Program-made: the position numbers and the translations under genes
Notes under the pieces: model-generated
Seen by the model: the letters and a program-made list of their open reading frames with translations, nothing else
What the model was told of the DNA's origin: nothing
The model's database searches: none
Shown: in pieces, positions 35,401-48,039 of the stretch
Layout: each line of letters starts with the position of its first letter
Position numbering within the stretch: the stretch's first letter is position 1
DNA from: Stichopus chloronotus
Lineage: Eukaryota; Echinodermata; Holothuroidea; Aspidochirotida; Stichopodidae
Length of the DNA: 64,000 bases
Assembly: GCA_021234535.1 (NCBI GenBank)
Contig: CM037841.1
Coordinates: forward strand, 14,466,825-14,530,824
Direction: 5' to 3'

Positions 35401-38400
35401 GTCCAATCATGTAAAACTTGAGTTTATCAAGTTAATCAAGAAAGTGGTAAAAACGTACCGAGTGCAAACAAAACAAACTCTTACTGTACGTTGGCAATGT
35501 GAGCTGGCTTCACGTCCTAGCGTCAAGATTTCCAAGATTTTCAAGTGATTTGACATTTTGGACAATTTAGGGAAATAATTTAAGACGAAGAAATTTTGAC
35601 AAATTTCGGTAATCATATGAAACTCACACACTGAAGAAGTCCTCAAATTCAAGGAGAAATGAGAAACATAATTATGATGTAAACATAGTTCGTGAAATGG
35701 TCACTGAATTCCAGAGACGTGAGGGAACATATCAAGATGAAATTTGATGATATCAATTGTAGAAACACTGGTTCCAAAACAAGTCGTTGATAATATACTG
35801 AACATTCTTCATTCTTCATAATATTGAAGAATTAACGTACATGTTCTCATGAGAATCCTGACAACGGACGTAACCTACTTTCACGTCACACCGGCTATAG
35901 TCTATAAAATCGATGAAGGGGTAAGCGCTATCTTACCATCAAACCACCTTTAGAAGGAACGACCTCTAGTTTTCAAACTGACATAAACACCCAATATCGA
36001 CTTGAAACCCAGCAGCTAAAAGAGGCCATTCTGAAACACTGAAATTTAATATCAGAGCAATCGCTATTATTCAATCTGTTTCCCAGCGAACCGATTCTTG
36101 CCCATAAGAGGGCGCAAATGTAACAGATTTACATGTTAAATTACATGTTAACGTTTCAAAGAAATGAAGAATCGTTCGACAGTCATGACTTGCACAAAGA
36201 TCTGTTAAATCCGCTCTTAGCTGACTTAGCTGAACCCTTAGATTACCTTCCTTTACGTGCATTAAAGAACGCGAACTTTCTAGCAATAAAAATATTACAA
36301 CACATTTGCCAAACATATAAAATGCTAGAAGGCTTTCCACAATCGAGTATTAAAGCAGAAACCAGTCTAGTTGGTCATAAGAATAACTACTCTGTCATAC
36401 TACTGTTCAAAAGCACGTCAATTCTTCTTCTACAAACTACGTCATGCAACTTCAAAGTACGTGCATGCAACAAGCCTACGTTTTACCTGCAGGGCGTTCC
36501 CCCTAAAAAATTTCCAATCGGGTTCTGCGTCGTTTCGTTGTGTTAGATAGTGTTCAACCGCCTGTCCCTAATTTCCACGATTTCTATTTTCAGAAAATGT
36601 GCAAAACACAATGTGTAAGGAAAATGTAGTTCAAAATGTGAAAAGCATGTCACCACATTTCATGGCACCACCCAAGAAATCTACAAGGCTGTCCAGGGCC
36701 AACATTTTTTTCACTTGGAAGTGATATTTCTGGCAATTCAGGAGGTATATGTGTCACAAATGATTGTGCGATTGTATGATTGAACCGGTGGTCACGCTCA
36801 GCTTAGTCTGGCAACCTGCCTGAGACCGAACACGCGTCATTTGCCAAGACGGATCTGGGCCTATGAATGTAATCATTGCGAGAACAAACAAAGACATCCG
36901 AAATGTCACAGTAGTGAACCAATAGAGAAACACGAAACCTGACTGACGTGACTGATTGAAAAACAGCAAAGACACACATTCATGACTTCTAATAGCTTGG
37001 ATTTTTATCCTTCAGTTTTTGATCACCAACTGTTTATAAACACAAAATCTGACCAAAATAAGAAACAGTGCGAAATCAGTTGAAGGAAACCTTCAAAATC
37101 AAGAGCCTACAAAAACTCTCGGAAGTCCAGTGGATACAATGAATCCCCCCTCCCCCTTGAAAACACACCCCAAACCGAACCCAGGCACCGACGGAAAAGA
37201 GCAGGAAATAAATATAACTTGGTTCAACCCACCCTTTGGTAGGACTGAAAAAGTGTCGGAAAGACCTTCTTTAAGCTTGTGACTAAGCGGTTTATCTTTC
37301 AACCACCATTTGCATAAAATCTTGAACAAGAATACCATTAAAGCTAGCTATAGCTGTGTGCAGAGTGTCACGATATCATCCACAGCCAAAACAGAAAAGT
37401 TTACCCCAAAAACAACTTCCACATAGTCACACAGAAACATGCAATTGACGGTGAAAAAGGGGACTGCCAGACCGATAGAAAATGCTTGGCCGGTTCCATA
37501 GTTTTTCAACAATACACCATTTTACCATTTATTTACATTGGAATGTAGGGGTCCATTCCAAGAGCTATTCCAAAACCATCAAAAATATTTCAGGCATAAA
37601 ATACACTAAGATACAAAACAAATCTCCAAACTTATAGGTTTTAAAAAGATATCAATAAGCCATTCACTATGAAAGGGTCTTTTGTTACTGAATCTAACCC
37701 AGGGAAACTTCCCGAAATAAACGTTATGAAAGGAAATTTCATCAACCAAAAACACTAGCTCAATATGCCCCACCAAATGTAACTTACATCTCAAACCACC
37801 CGACTGTTAATAATAGGTAATAATGAGCTCTGTCAGCCAGTCTTTTGGCGACCAGAGGATCGATCAATTATTATCGACGAAAAAATGCCATCAACACAAA
37901 AATTACACAAAAAGATAAAGATAACGATTATATTTATATATATATATATGCCCCATAAGTTGACAATTTTCAGCAAAATGTAACGAGATAATAACGAACA
38001 AAAAAAACAGAAAAATGATCAATTGTTCAGTTGTGGTATCTTAACAACTTAACATTTTTCTGCAAAATGTTAACTTGTTATACTTGACTCTTAGTGAGGA
38101 ATCCAACATCTTTTTAAAAAATGTTCATATAACAACTTGTCACATCCTGTCAATTGAACAATTTGCTGCAAAATGTTGAATTAATTACTTGTGTTAAGTG
38201 AGTAATTCATCACTTTTCTGCAGATTGTTGAACTGATTACTTGTGGTAAGTGAGTAGTTAATTAATTTTCTTAGGAAAAAAGTGAACAACTGGACATTTT
38301 GCAGCATATTGTTGAAATGACAAGATATGATAAATTGTCATTTGAACAATTTGCAGAAACTTGTGCAATTGTTTAAATAACATAACTAAACAATTGATCA

Positions 38401-38507
38401 TTTTTCCGTTTTTTGATGCTATATTTTCTAGATATCTAGACATTTTGCAGTTGTCAAGTTACTGGAGCAAATATATTCTTATCTGGACGGCACTTTTAAG
38501 CTTCCGT

Positions 38508-38548
<41 letters not shown>

Positions 38549-41500
38549 AGTGTATATATGTATATAAGTATATACTTATATATATATATATTCTGTACTA
38601 CATATACTATATATTCTACATGTTACAAAAGTTAAGTTCCATGTATACTCCAAGGTTAAAACAAAAAGGAATGCAAGAAACGTGCAATAAAAAGTAGCAT
38701 AACTGGTTAATTGAAGAAATATTAAATACACGAATTTATTCCGAATTTAGAATCACCTACTTGTACTTCTGTTGAAAACTTGAGTATGTCTGTCATTTAT
38801 TTAGCCCCACCACCATCCTATGGTTACAACGCATGTCCTCCACCACAACAAGGGTACCCTCCCCAACCAGGCTACCCTCCACAGCCGGGTTACCCTCCTC
38901 AACCAGGTTACCCTCCTCAACCTGCTTACCCAAGTCCTCAGCCAGCCTATCCGCCTCCTGCCCCTCACGGTCAGCAACAACAGCAAGTGACAGTGGTACG
39001 TATCAAAGGATCTTCCCACGATTCTCACTTTAGAAGTTTAAATGTTAGGAGCCTGAAGCCTAGACAATGTGTAATTTCGCCGAGAATAATTATGCTAACG
39101 ATATGGATTGATGTAGAAATTAGTGCATAAACTGTCAATGTAATTTATTCACTTTTGCGAAGTTAAAGTCATTAGGGGGTCAATCACAGTTATGGTCTTC
39201 AAATCGCATACTCTCCTGTGAACTTCTTCAAGTGCGTCTGGAAATCAGTGATTAGGAAATAGGTCATCCATACTTTTACAATGTTTGTAATTGAAAATAA
39301 TTAAATTCAGTTCCATGGTTTCTGTCCTATACCTTTTGTTAGGATTTTTATTTATTTCTTGACTTTCTTCACCCTTTTGGGTAATTTCATGACCATTAAT
39401 AAAGTAAAGTGTTACTTTCAGGAACTACAAATACTCACCTAGGCTTATGTACGCAAGGATCTTGTCGTTTGATACATACTTCGGCTGTGTAATCATATAC
39501 TATCAATATTGTGTGTGTCATCCAAAGAAATAAAAATAGTAAGGAAAATGACGTCATTAGGCCTATGCTGAAGCTCCAAATTGACAGGGGGTGTAATACA
39601 TACACTTTTGTCAACGTAAATTACTGTTAGTGATTATAATAAATTTCTGAGAACCAAGGTAGTGAAGTAGTGATGTAACAAATCTCCTGGAAAAGTCACT
39701 CTAACACCAAAGAAGAATGCATCCAGTAGATATAAAGACACACAGGTTATTGGGCCTTCTCTCCTGGAAACGAAACTCTCTCACATTACTTTGGCTTCAC
39801 TTGATAAAAACACAACAATACACAACACCAAGTATACATTCTTCGTTACCTCATTCCTACGGTGCCGTCAGTTACGAATGCACGCAATTGCTGACCATAT
39901 TGCTATCAACAGTTCATTTATTATTAACTTTGTAATTGGAGGTTCATCGCCAGTAGATGATGCTGTGATGTTACTGTCACTGGCCATATAAAAGGAGAGA
40001 CATGTGGCATTCTCTCGTCGGTCGGCACTGCAGTCAGACTGATAAGCAGCATTTCGTAGGTTTTACTTTCTGTTATAACCGTACTTACCTTCGAATAGGC
40101 AGAACTACACCCTCACTAACTGATTGATGATCACTGGTATAATTAGTAATCCTACTTATGTTATTTGTGTGACATAATGCACAGTATATGTATGACGTCA
40201 TGCTGAAAAGGCATAACTTCAGTGATCAAATTTTACTCCCATCTTATCATCGCGGGCCTTACTTTTTTTAGATTAACACCGGTGCAGTCGCTCCTCCTCC
40301 GCCGGCACCAGTTACAATCATTCGTGAAACCCAAGTGCAACCCAAGGACTATTTGGTGGCTGCTATCCTTTTGACCTTATTCTGTTTTTTGCCTACTGGT
40401 ATCGTCGCTATCGTGTTTGCTCTCAAGGTAACCGATATTCACACAATTGTAATAATGACGCAATTTTAAATTGACTGGCAGTGATGCTTTACAAGACCGC
40501 TATGATATGATTCCCCATGTTGGGAATCAACATGAATACGAATAATATAATACGTAATACGTGGCATATTGTGGTGGTTGTTGTGGAGAGGTGTAGCTTT
40601 TAAAAATAAAGAAACCATGCTCTTGAACTTCAAGTTCAATCAATGTTTCCTAGATGATAAAGTCAACCAGTAACCTTTTCTCTTATCCTATTTGTACATA
40701 AAATACATTTTCATCTCTGGAACAGGGTTGTTTCTAGTTGTTCCTTTCATGTTTACTCTTGCCTCCTGTGACCCGTGAAGAAAAAAAAACGTATCATGTA
40801 CTCCTCTCCTAGACGGCAGATCGGATAAACTTTAGTCTCGGTAGGTTGTTGCTCGAGTATGAGATGTAGTGTCCACAAGACCGATGTTGTCAAAGGTCAA
40901 AGTTCAGTTTTGTGGGCGAAACGTTCCTTCCTTTTTTCTGGTCTATCAAAGTACTGTTTCTGTCCCTCAGTCTCTGAGTGATTCATTTCAGCTCGTACAC
41001 AGTGTTTCTTCATGGATCTAATTCTATCCACACTTTTCCACTTTTAAATTTTAGTGTTTTTACGTTTTTACGCATGTACGCAATCATTTTAAATCTGTGA
41101 AAGCTTGTGGCAACATACTGACGAAGTGGGAATGACTCTGTTTTACGCTTCCCTTGACTTCAAAAGTGTCAGAATTTTCACCCAGCATTTTCTTATATGG
41201 AAAATCTACCTTCTTGGATCATAGAGAATTTTTTGCTGTAAAAGTTTGATAAAAATTATACACTTCATACTATGCTTTGGCCTGAATATGACCAACACCA
41301 TCATCATTTCCTGGTTGGGCGCTGATGGGCGCTGTAGTACCCAAGTGTGTACTTCTTTACCTTGTCTTTAGTTTTTTATTCTTTTGTCTTCCTATCCTTT
41401 CTTTATTTGCTTCTTTTTCTTGAAAATATGAAACGGGCGTCTGTTATGTAATCGGTTTGTGTGACTAGCTCTGTCACTAGAACTGTAGAGCTTAAAGTTG

Positions 41501-42147
41501 AAAACGAGAGTGTATTGCCTACTTGGGCGTTATTTGCATTCAAAGTCAAATTGCCTACCTACGAAGAGTGTACGATCAAGGAGGTAAATAACCCCCCCCC
41601 CCCCCGGCCCATCTGGTGCCATGAAATCATATCAGTAATGTGCATGAGGAAATAAATGATTATTGGAGACCTTAGGGTGAGATTTGAAACTGTGGGTTAC
41701 CTAGTTGTTCCCTTTTGCAAGCCGTTTCGTGAATGTATGCCCATTGTTTTCTTACTCGGTTTTAGTTTTCTTTCTCACCACCCCCCCCCCCCCCCCCACT
41801 CTTCTTTGTTTCTTTAATTTTTTTCTTAGTTTACACAACTTATGAGATGTACAAATGTTTGATAGACCTGTTTGAAATTACATAATTAAGCAATCGGATA
41901 TCAAATTTTATTTTAATTTCTATGTTCCCTACGTTTCTTTCTAATTTTTCATAAGGTGAGGAGTCTTTTCGACAGCGGTGATACAGAGGGCGCACAACGA
42001 GCATCATCCAGTGCCCGGACATGGTGTTTAGTGACCTTAATACTCGGCATTATTGCGTACGCGGTAATCGTAATATCCAACGTAGTATCAACTGCTGCAA
42101 CCGCTGCAGTCGTTGCAAGCTCTTTAGATGACTTCTATTCTTACTAG
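32466..42147 (+). CDS. CD225/dispanin-family proline-rich membrane protein, copy 3
   Basis: A complete four-exon model: 32466-32472 (ATGACTG|gtaagt), 38805-38995, 40272-40427 and 41956-42147, totalling 546 bases and 181 residues. All GT/AG sites and phases are the same as in copy 2. The N-terminus reads MTAPPPSYGYNACPPP with a PPSY (PPxY) motif. About four and a half Gly-Tyr-Pro-Pro-Gln-Pro repeats, one more than copy 2, are followed by a Gln run, a proline linker, the QPKDY junction, the first hydrophobic segment (CFLPTGIVAI), SGDTEGAQRASSSAR, the second helix and an Ala/Val tail. This copy looks the most intact. By family it is expected in the plasma membrane or endosomes with the N-terminus cytosolic; no direct evidence of function. 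Confidence 0.88.
33264..33345. repeat. Compound microsatellite (GACT-like, AATG, AATC)
   Basis: Three short tetranucleotide arrays in succession. Confidence 0.8.
35224..35267. repeat. Hairpin followed by T-run
   Basis: Perfect 10-bp arms (ATGGTGGGGA, 35,224-35,233; TCCCCACCAT, 35,246-35,255) with a possible inner GCG/CGC pairing, followed immediately by about 12 T. It lies in intron 1 of copy 3. It looks like a factor-independent terminator in shape, but the context is eukaryotic. Confidence 0.6.
38507..38591. repeat. TA microsatellite
   Basis: Interrupted (TA)n immediately upstream of exon 2 of copy 3, about 215 bases before the acceptor. Confidence 0.95.
38805..38995 (+). CDS. Copy 3 exon 2 (YPPQ repeats)
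   Basis: It starts after TTATTTAG, completing GCC with the last base of exon 1, and ends GACAGTG|gtacgt. The Tyr-Pro-Pro-Gln repeats are near-identical 18-base units, a likely site of copy-number change. Confidence 0.85.
40193..40200. promoter_or_regulatory. TGACGTCA in intron 2 of copy 3
   Basis: A perfect octamer 71 bases upstream of exon 3, paralogous to 250-257 and 17,938-17,945. Confidence 0.4.
40272..40427 (+). CDS. Copy 3 exon 3 (first hydrophobic segment)
   Basis: It starts after TTTTTTTAG and ends CTCAAG|gtaacc, with 52 codons in phase 0. Confidence 0.88.
41956..42147 (+). CDS. Copy 3 exon 4 (second hydrophobic segment)
   Basis: It starts after CATAAG with GTGAGG; 63 codons then TAG at 42,145-42,147. 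A possible AATAAA lies at 42,696-42,701. Confidence 0.88.
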   Translation: MRSLFDSGDTEGAQRASSSARTWCLVTLILGIIAYAVIVISNVVSTAATAAVVASSLDDFYSY

Positions 42148-45100
42148 ACGAGGATGTTATTTTGTACACAAGCACATGACCCAATCATCTACAGCTGGAA
42201 TATGACTTGTACGTGCGATTGTCTGGTCACCAACCTATTTTCTTTGTCAGTGTTTCAGGGAAGAGAAAAGATCACCTCAGGCCACAAAACCAGAAAGAGA
42301 ACTACGTGCTCATCTTTCAGATACTTAAATACAAAAATTGTCTCAACTTTTTTGTTGGCCCTACAAAATTCAGACTCTACAAGAAAACATAGCAGTCAAT
42401 CGCCGATACTTGAAATCAACAGACCAATTCGAATGAATATGAATATCAATGAATGCAAAAGTGGGGCTTAAACATATTATTTTTTTTTAGTGACTATGAC
42501 ACATTGCACAGAATTTGACTTTCACTGACAAATTTTCAACTCATATTCCAACTTTCAGTAAAATACCCGCCGAAAAAAATTTAAGATTGTCTACATGGCG
42601 TGGGATCAAAGTTTACATGGGTATACTTAGTCCAATATTTTGCACATCCAAAACAATTGCTTTCCTATGCATTTAGAGAAATTTAAATGTAGAAAAATAA
42701 ATAGTGTTTTGTCTCTGCATAATTCATTCTCTGTTATTATCGAGGACATTTTGGCTTACCTGCTTAGAAAATGCTTGATTGTTGAAGGCAAAACCAGATA
42801 CAAAAATATATTAATACATTTAAGTCTTGGTTCATATAGTTAAGAACTGATTCATGTAATTCACGTCATTTTTCTTTCCATTTGAGCACCTTAAGGCTGT
42901 CACTGAGAAATCGTGATTCCCAATGGAAGAATTGTTTCCTTTTTATTTTTATTTTCTTTGATTGATTGAAAAGAAATCACTCAGAGAAATATCTTCCTCT
43001 TCAAAGCTAATCAGTGGTCAATTCATACTTAAAATTTCATCGGTAATTGCACAGCCAGGAGAAAATGTTGGTGACAAAGACAAAGACAATTTGTCCAGAC
43101 AGCAAATGTGCAGGAGGTCGTGTAAATGTGAGGTATTTATACCTCCAGCATCTTCAACGAATTTGTTTTGAGTACTCATTGATTCGGTTTTTTTGTTCAA
43201 CCCTGACAAGGGAACAGCAATCAAGTAGGCCTAAATGAAAGAATGCAGCTTTCTCCCGTTTGGCATGGTCGAACTGTCTAAACGTTATATAGACGTCCAA
43301 GCTTACCACTTGTTGCTAGAGATTCACATACAGGCCCCTTCACTTTCCATCACGAACCTTGCAAGTACAACCGTCCAGCAAAGTTGATTTGGCTCTGCCT
43401 GAAGTAACCGGAACAATCGATTGATGAAAATGCTTTAGAATATCATACTCCATGTCAATACCACGTCCATATAATAAATTACGTGTTCATAAATGCCATA
43501 AGGCATTCTCGATTTCGATTGTATTGCAAGGTAACTCTATTATGATTGAAATAAAATCAGCGTTCACTGAAGTTAGCAGTTTTCCTATTTGTACTTGTAT
43601 TCGAAAGGATAGCTTGAGTTTAACATTTACAAATGAAAATTTCATGTTTGCCTTTTGTTAGACGTCTCATTTTTATTTTGCATATTGAAGGGAAATTACA
43701 TCAGGGATTGGGCAGGTATGTTATAATTACTTGATATGATGATGTGGTGGCAGTACAACATATCATCGGTTATCACAATTATTCGACTTTCATTATAAAA
43801 GAGTACGTATTCCATTTGGAATTGTTCTGTCTTTTTCGTGTTTTGTGGCACCGTTGGTTTCATTTCTTCAACATGTAAACGGAAGTATGACACTTTACGC
43901 TGTACGGATAATTAATGGAATTGATATCATAAGGGATAAGAAATAAATGAATTCTGTAATCAAATCACTCAGACGTTATGCTGTTTTGTTATTTGTTTTC
44001 CGCCCATGTTCTTATGTCACTTTATTTCAGTGTTTCGTTATCAAAGGAACAGTTGGAAACTTTATAAGAATTCATTCAGTTGAAAAAACTGCATAGTGAT
44101 TAGAGAAAGCTTTTAACAGCTTATCGAAGGAATCACCCTTTATTCATGGATTTCTTTTCTTACAGAAATATTGACCCCCCTCAAAAAAATATTTGAAAAA
44201 TATTTGCTGACCCTGCAAATTTGTGACCATGATTTTGCTGAGTCTTAAAATACTTTCTAGTCTATCTGTCACTGTCGAAGTAGTTTTGAAGTATTGTGGT
44301 GGAAAGTGATGGACCCACCATAACTCGGCGCTATCAATAAAGTTGACGCAACCACTGATATTTTGTATGTATACGTATTCTGAAGGATTCCGTATTGCAA
44401 GGAATTTAACTCACACGTTTATGAAAAAATGACTTTGATCATACCACTGAAGTTTACTTTAATGAAGTTCCGGGTACGATGTCTTAATTGGCAATAAATA
44501 AAGGAGAACAAAACTCTGGGAATAGTTTTATGAAATGCAAAACAAAAATGCTTGACAAAGAGCTTTCCAATTAAGTTTAATACAAAGAAAAGTGTTTTTT
44601 TTCTTTCCCAAGTTATACACTTTTGACATTCCGAAAAGGATGCTGCCATATTAGCCTCATAGTTAAATATAAAGCGACTTGAGTAAGTCGAGTGATGCCG
44701 TTTTGGTCCTAAGAGGAACATATTATTACCCATTAGCCAATGGACAAATTATCCACTTTAGCATTGTTTGGTCGAACTGTGGCTGGAAGTCCTACTTTTT
44801 GAAAATTTGACTAATTTACGAACAGTTATATGTATCACATGCTCAGATACTGCTATGCGTCCTTTCCAAATATTTTACTTGTGGTGTGGAAAATGCAAAT
44901 CAAAGTTATTGCATGATGAGGAGTGCACTAGCCTATCATAATTTAATCACACTAAAAATAGTGTGTGTTCATGAGGTTCTTTGGGACACTTTGGGCATAT
45001 TGGGACAACATAAACCTATGCTATGTTGAGTTATAATTCGGAATAAACAGCACGATCTTTGTACAGATGCTTTGCAAATGGCACAAACAGGTCAAATGGG

Positions 45101-48039
45101 ACGTTCTGTGGCACTGCGCGTCTACAGAGGACTTGCCAATCATCTAAATAGCAATTTCTAGAGTGCAGGCTGTATTTGCCCACGTGACTGCACTATAGGT
45201 CAGCAAAGAAAGTGCTTCTATATTTATAACATCTAATTTATGTTTTATCATTGGAAAAATCTTGATAAATCAAGCATAAGAACTCAAACCCAAACTCATC
45301 TTTCATCACAGTATTTTATTGTCAAACGTTCTGTCGTTTGTTCGTCTTTCACATATTTTGTGTTCACCTTCAGTGAAATGAATGTTTGGCTACTCTTAGT
45401 GGAGATCAGTCTTAAATCAATCTCGTAGAGTTTTAAGGAACACTGAAAACTCTACGCAAACGATTGCAATGTTTTCAGACAAGCGAGTGATAATTAGCGA
45501 CTAGTGTGTAACAGTGGCACCGTCGCGTTTTGTGTTGAAGTCTCCTTGGATACTAAATGTTTAAATAAAAACAAAGAGAAGAGAATACAATCCACGGCTG
45601 GAATTTATCAACTTGGGACAAAAATCGGCTTTTCGCCCAAAAATTAATATTTGAATCAATCATAGGAGCATGGGAAGACTTTTGTTTGAGAGAGCAAAGT
45701 AACTCATCAAATGAGACTTGAAAGATGTGAAGATAGTTCATTGTCACAGTGATTTTAAAATCGTTGGCAAGTTTGAGGTTCAATTCCCATCTTCCTCAAA
45801 TTAATCGGTAGAGTCAGTAATTTCTTTTATTCAAATTTTTGATGAGTTTTTGCCGAAATAGTTTTCCAGAAAACTGGCAAATGAATTTGTTGAAACAAAA
45901 AGACAACCCCCTTCCCTCCTTTTCGTCCCGTAGGCCAATACTGTGTATTAGCATTACACTTTGAACACTAAGTCATAATGTACATTCTTACCAAGCCTTA
46001 TTTCTAGAACAAAATCACAACATTCACCTCTAAAAATTTTACTTTGGGCATAGACTACGCATCATGTAGGTCCTAAGTTACCAAGCTTTAATACAACTAG
46101 CCATCTGATGTTCTAGATATGCTAAAGACATTAATATTTACTCAAAAATGTGAATATTGTCTTCTTTTTTTTTTTGCTATAGAGATCATGCATGTATGTC
46201 CACATTGCTATTTTCACAGTACAGGCTAATATAACTCTTTTCGTACTCAATGTTACTTTGCCTTGGGTGATGCCCACCATAAGTGTTTCCCGTGATAGCT
46301 ACCATGATCCCATTGGTGCAAAGTTTAGTGTGTATTGTATCTATTGGTTGCCGCTTAATAAGTTGCCCGATAACAATGAAGATAATCAGTATCGTAGGTA
46401 GGTTACACTGGGCATCCTTCTTACCTGGCTACGGAAAGTAAAAAAAAAATCGAACATTTGCCATCTGTGATACCAGATTAACAAGTGACAAAGGTCAACC
46501 ACAATACGGGTTTCCCAAGTGGAGATCCCTAGTGGGGATTCCCAGGGACCAGAGAATCTGTAGCAGAGTTTTAGACTTTGACTTGATGCTTTCCCCCATC
46601 CTTTACTTAAAACTGTGGCGTCGCCAGTGAGTGCAGTCCAGTTCGGCCCCTAATCTGTAAATGTAAATTTAAGTTAAGTTAGTGGTAACAGTATTTGGGG
46701 GTTTTTCAGTACATTTCATGTTTTTGGTCTCTTGTGTTCATTGTGATGTTGTTCGTTTGTTTTCTCATCTTTTTTTCAGCTCAACACCTGATTGGTTGTT
46801 AGCATAGTTGATTGCATCCGTGTGTTTACATGCTAGAGTGTAGGCCTACATTTCAGAGGGTGCTCTGATTTGCTTCTGTTTTTGTCTAAGTTTCACCTGA
46901 AACAATCCAATACTATCCTCTAAATTAAAATAATCATGGTTTTACTTGACGACCTGGGCGAACGGGTTGGGGAAGGACTTGCAAGGAGAGAAACGACTGG
47001 TAACTGTCACAGATGCCAAAACTTCAGAGCCAATGTTGGACCAGGGGTGTCTTCCAGCTCCCTGGTTGGACTTGCCAACATTGAGTTGGGACATGACTCA
47101 ACTGGCAACTTGAATTTGACTGGTCACCATCTCCAACGTTGAGTTGGGACATGACTTGAATTTGCAAAATTTGACTTTTCAAAGGGGAGGGGGAACAACC
47201 GGTTACTATTGTGGTCAGTTTCACTAGTGGGGGGGGGGGGGCAGTGTAGCAGTGGGATAATTCAGAAGAGGTGGTGCCTCAATGTATAGCACATCTTCGA
47301 TTAACCGAACATCGTCCGTCATTTTACATCGAAAAGATCCATCTGGCCAGTGGAACTTGAGACTCGGCTTAGCAAGTTCGCACTTGACATAATTAAACAA
47401 ATTGAACGCGGTATGTTTCTGTAACTCTATGCAGTCTCTGATTGCGGTTAACCTCTTTTTTAGCATAATTCCTTAATTTGGGCTTTTCAGAGGTATAGCT
47501 GGCTTGAGAAAAAAGTGTTTGGTCTTTTCCTAATTATAGGTTCACCAAAATATGTTCTGTCCTGTGTCTTTTCCGACAAAAATTTTTGGCATCGAACAGA
47601 ACGAATCTGTAACAGCGAATCCGCGAAACACACTACGGAAACGAAAAGTACCACATCATGAAATGTTTTCGCAATTTGCAATAACTCAGTTGCTCCTTTC
47701 AGTCGCAGACATGTTTCTCTTCAAAATTCAAGAAATCGTAAAAAATTCTTGCTATGTCACATGTTTTGTTAACATCATGAAGAACCCGATCGTGAAATTG
47801 CATCAAAATTTTGCTAAACGTTCCATTAACAAAATTTATGCCGCAATACCTCCCCTTGGAAATCAGTTTAGTTAGTTTAGAATTTGAGGATCAGAGAGTA
47901 TGAATACTCATCGAGGGATCCTATTCCATGTTGATCATGGATGAACACCACCAACAGTGTACTTAGGCCTTTGTTCGATCACTGCTTAGAGGGTAACGAG
48001 GCAGGGATGGCCAACAATCCCATACGTACACAAACCTGC

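Larger units (their letters stand above)
32473..38804 (+). other. Intron 1 of copy 3
   Basis: A 6.3-kb intron, close in length to that of copy 2 (6.1 kb). It holds GACT/AATG/AATC microsatellites (33,264-33,345), a 175-codon frame of unknown meaning (33,451-33,978), a hairpin plus T-run (35,224-35,267) and the TA microsatellite at 38,507-38,591. No LINE is seen at the position corresponding to the copy 2 insertion. Confidence 0.7.

Noticed and set aside
36133..36546. 137-codon frame in intron 1 of copy 3
   Set aside because: No recognisable domain, no repeat structure and no splice context; chance frame likely.
38507..38591. AT-rich origin or matrix-attachment site
   Set aside because: A plain TA microsatellite explains the sequence, with no supporting motif.
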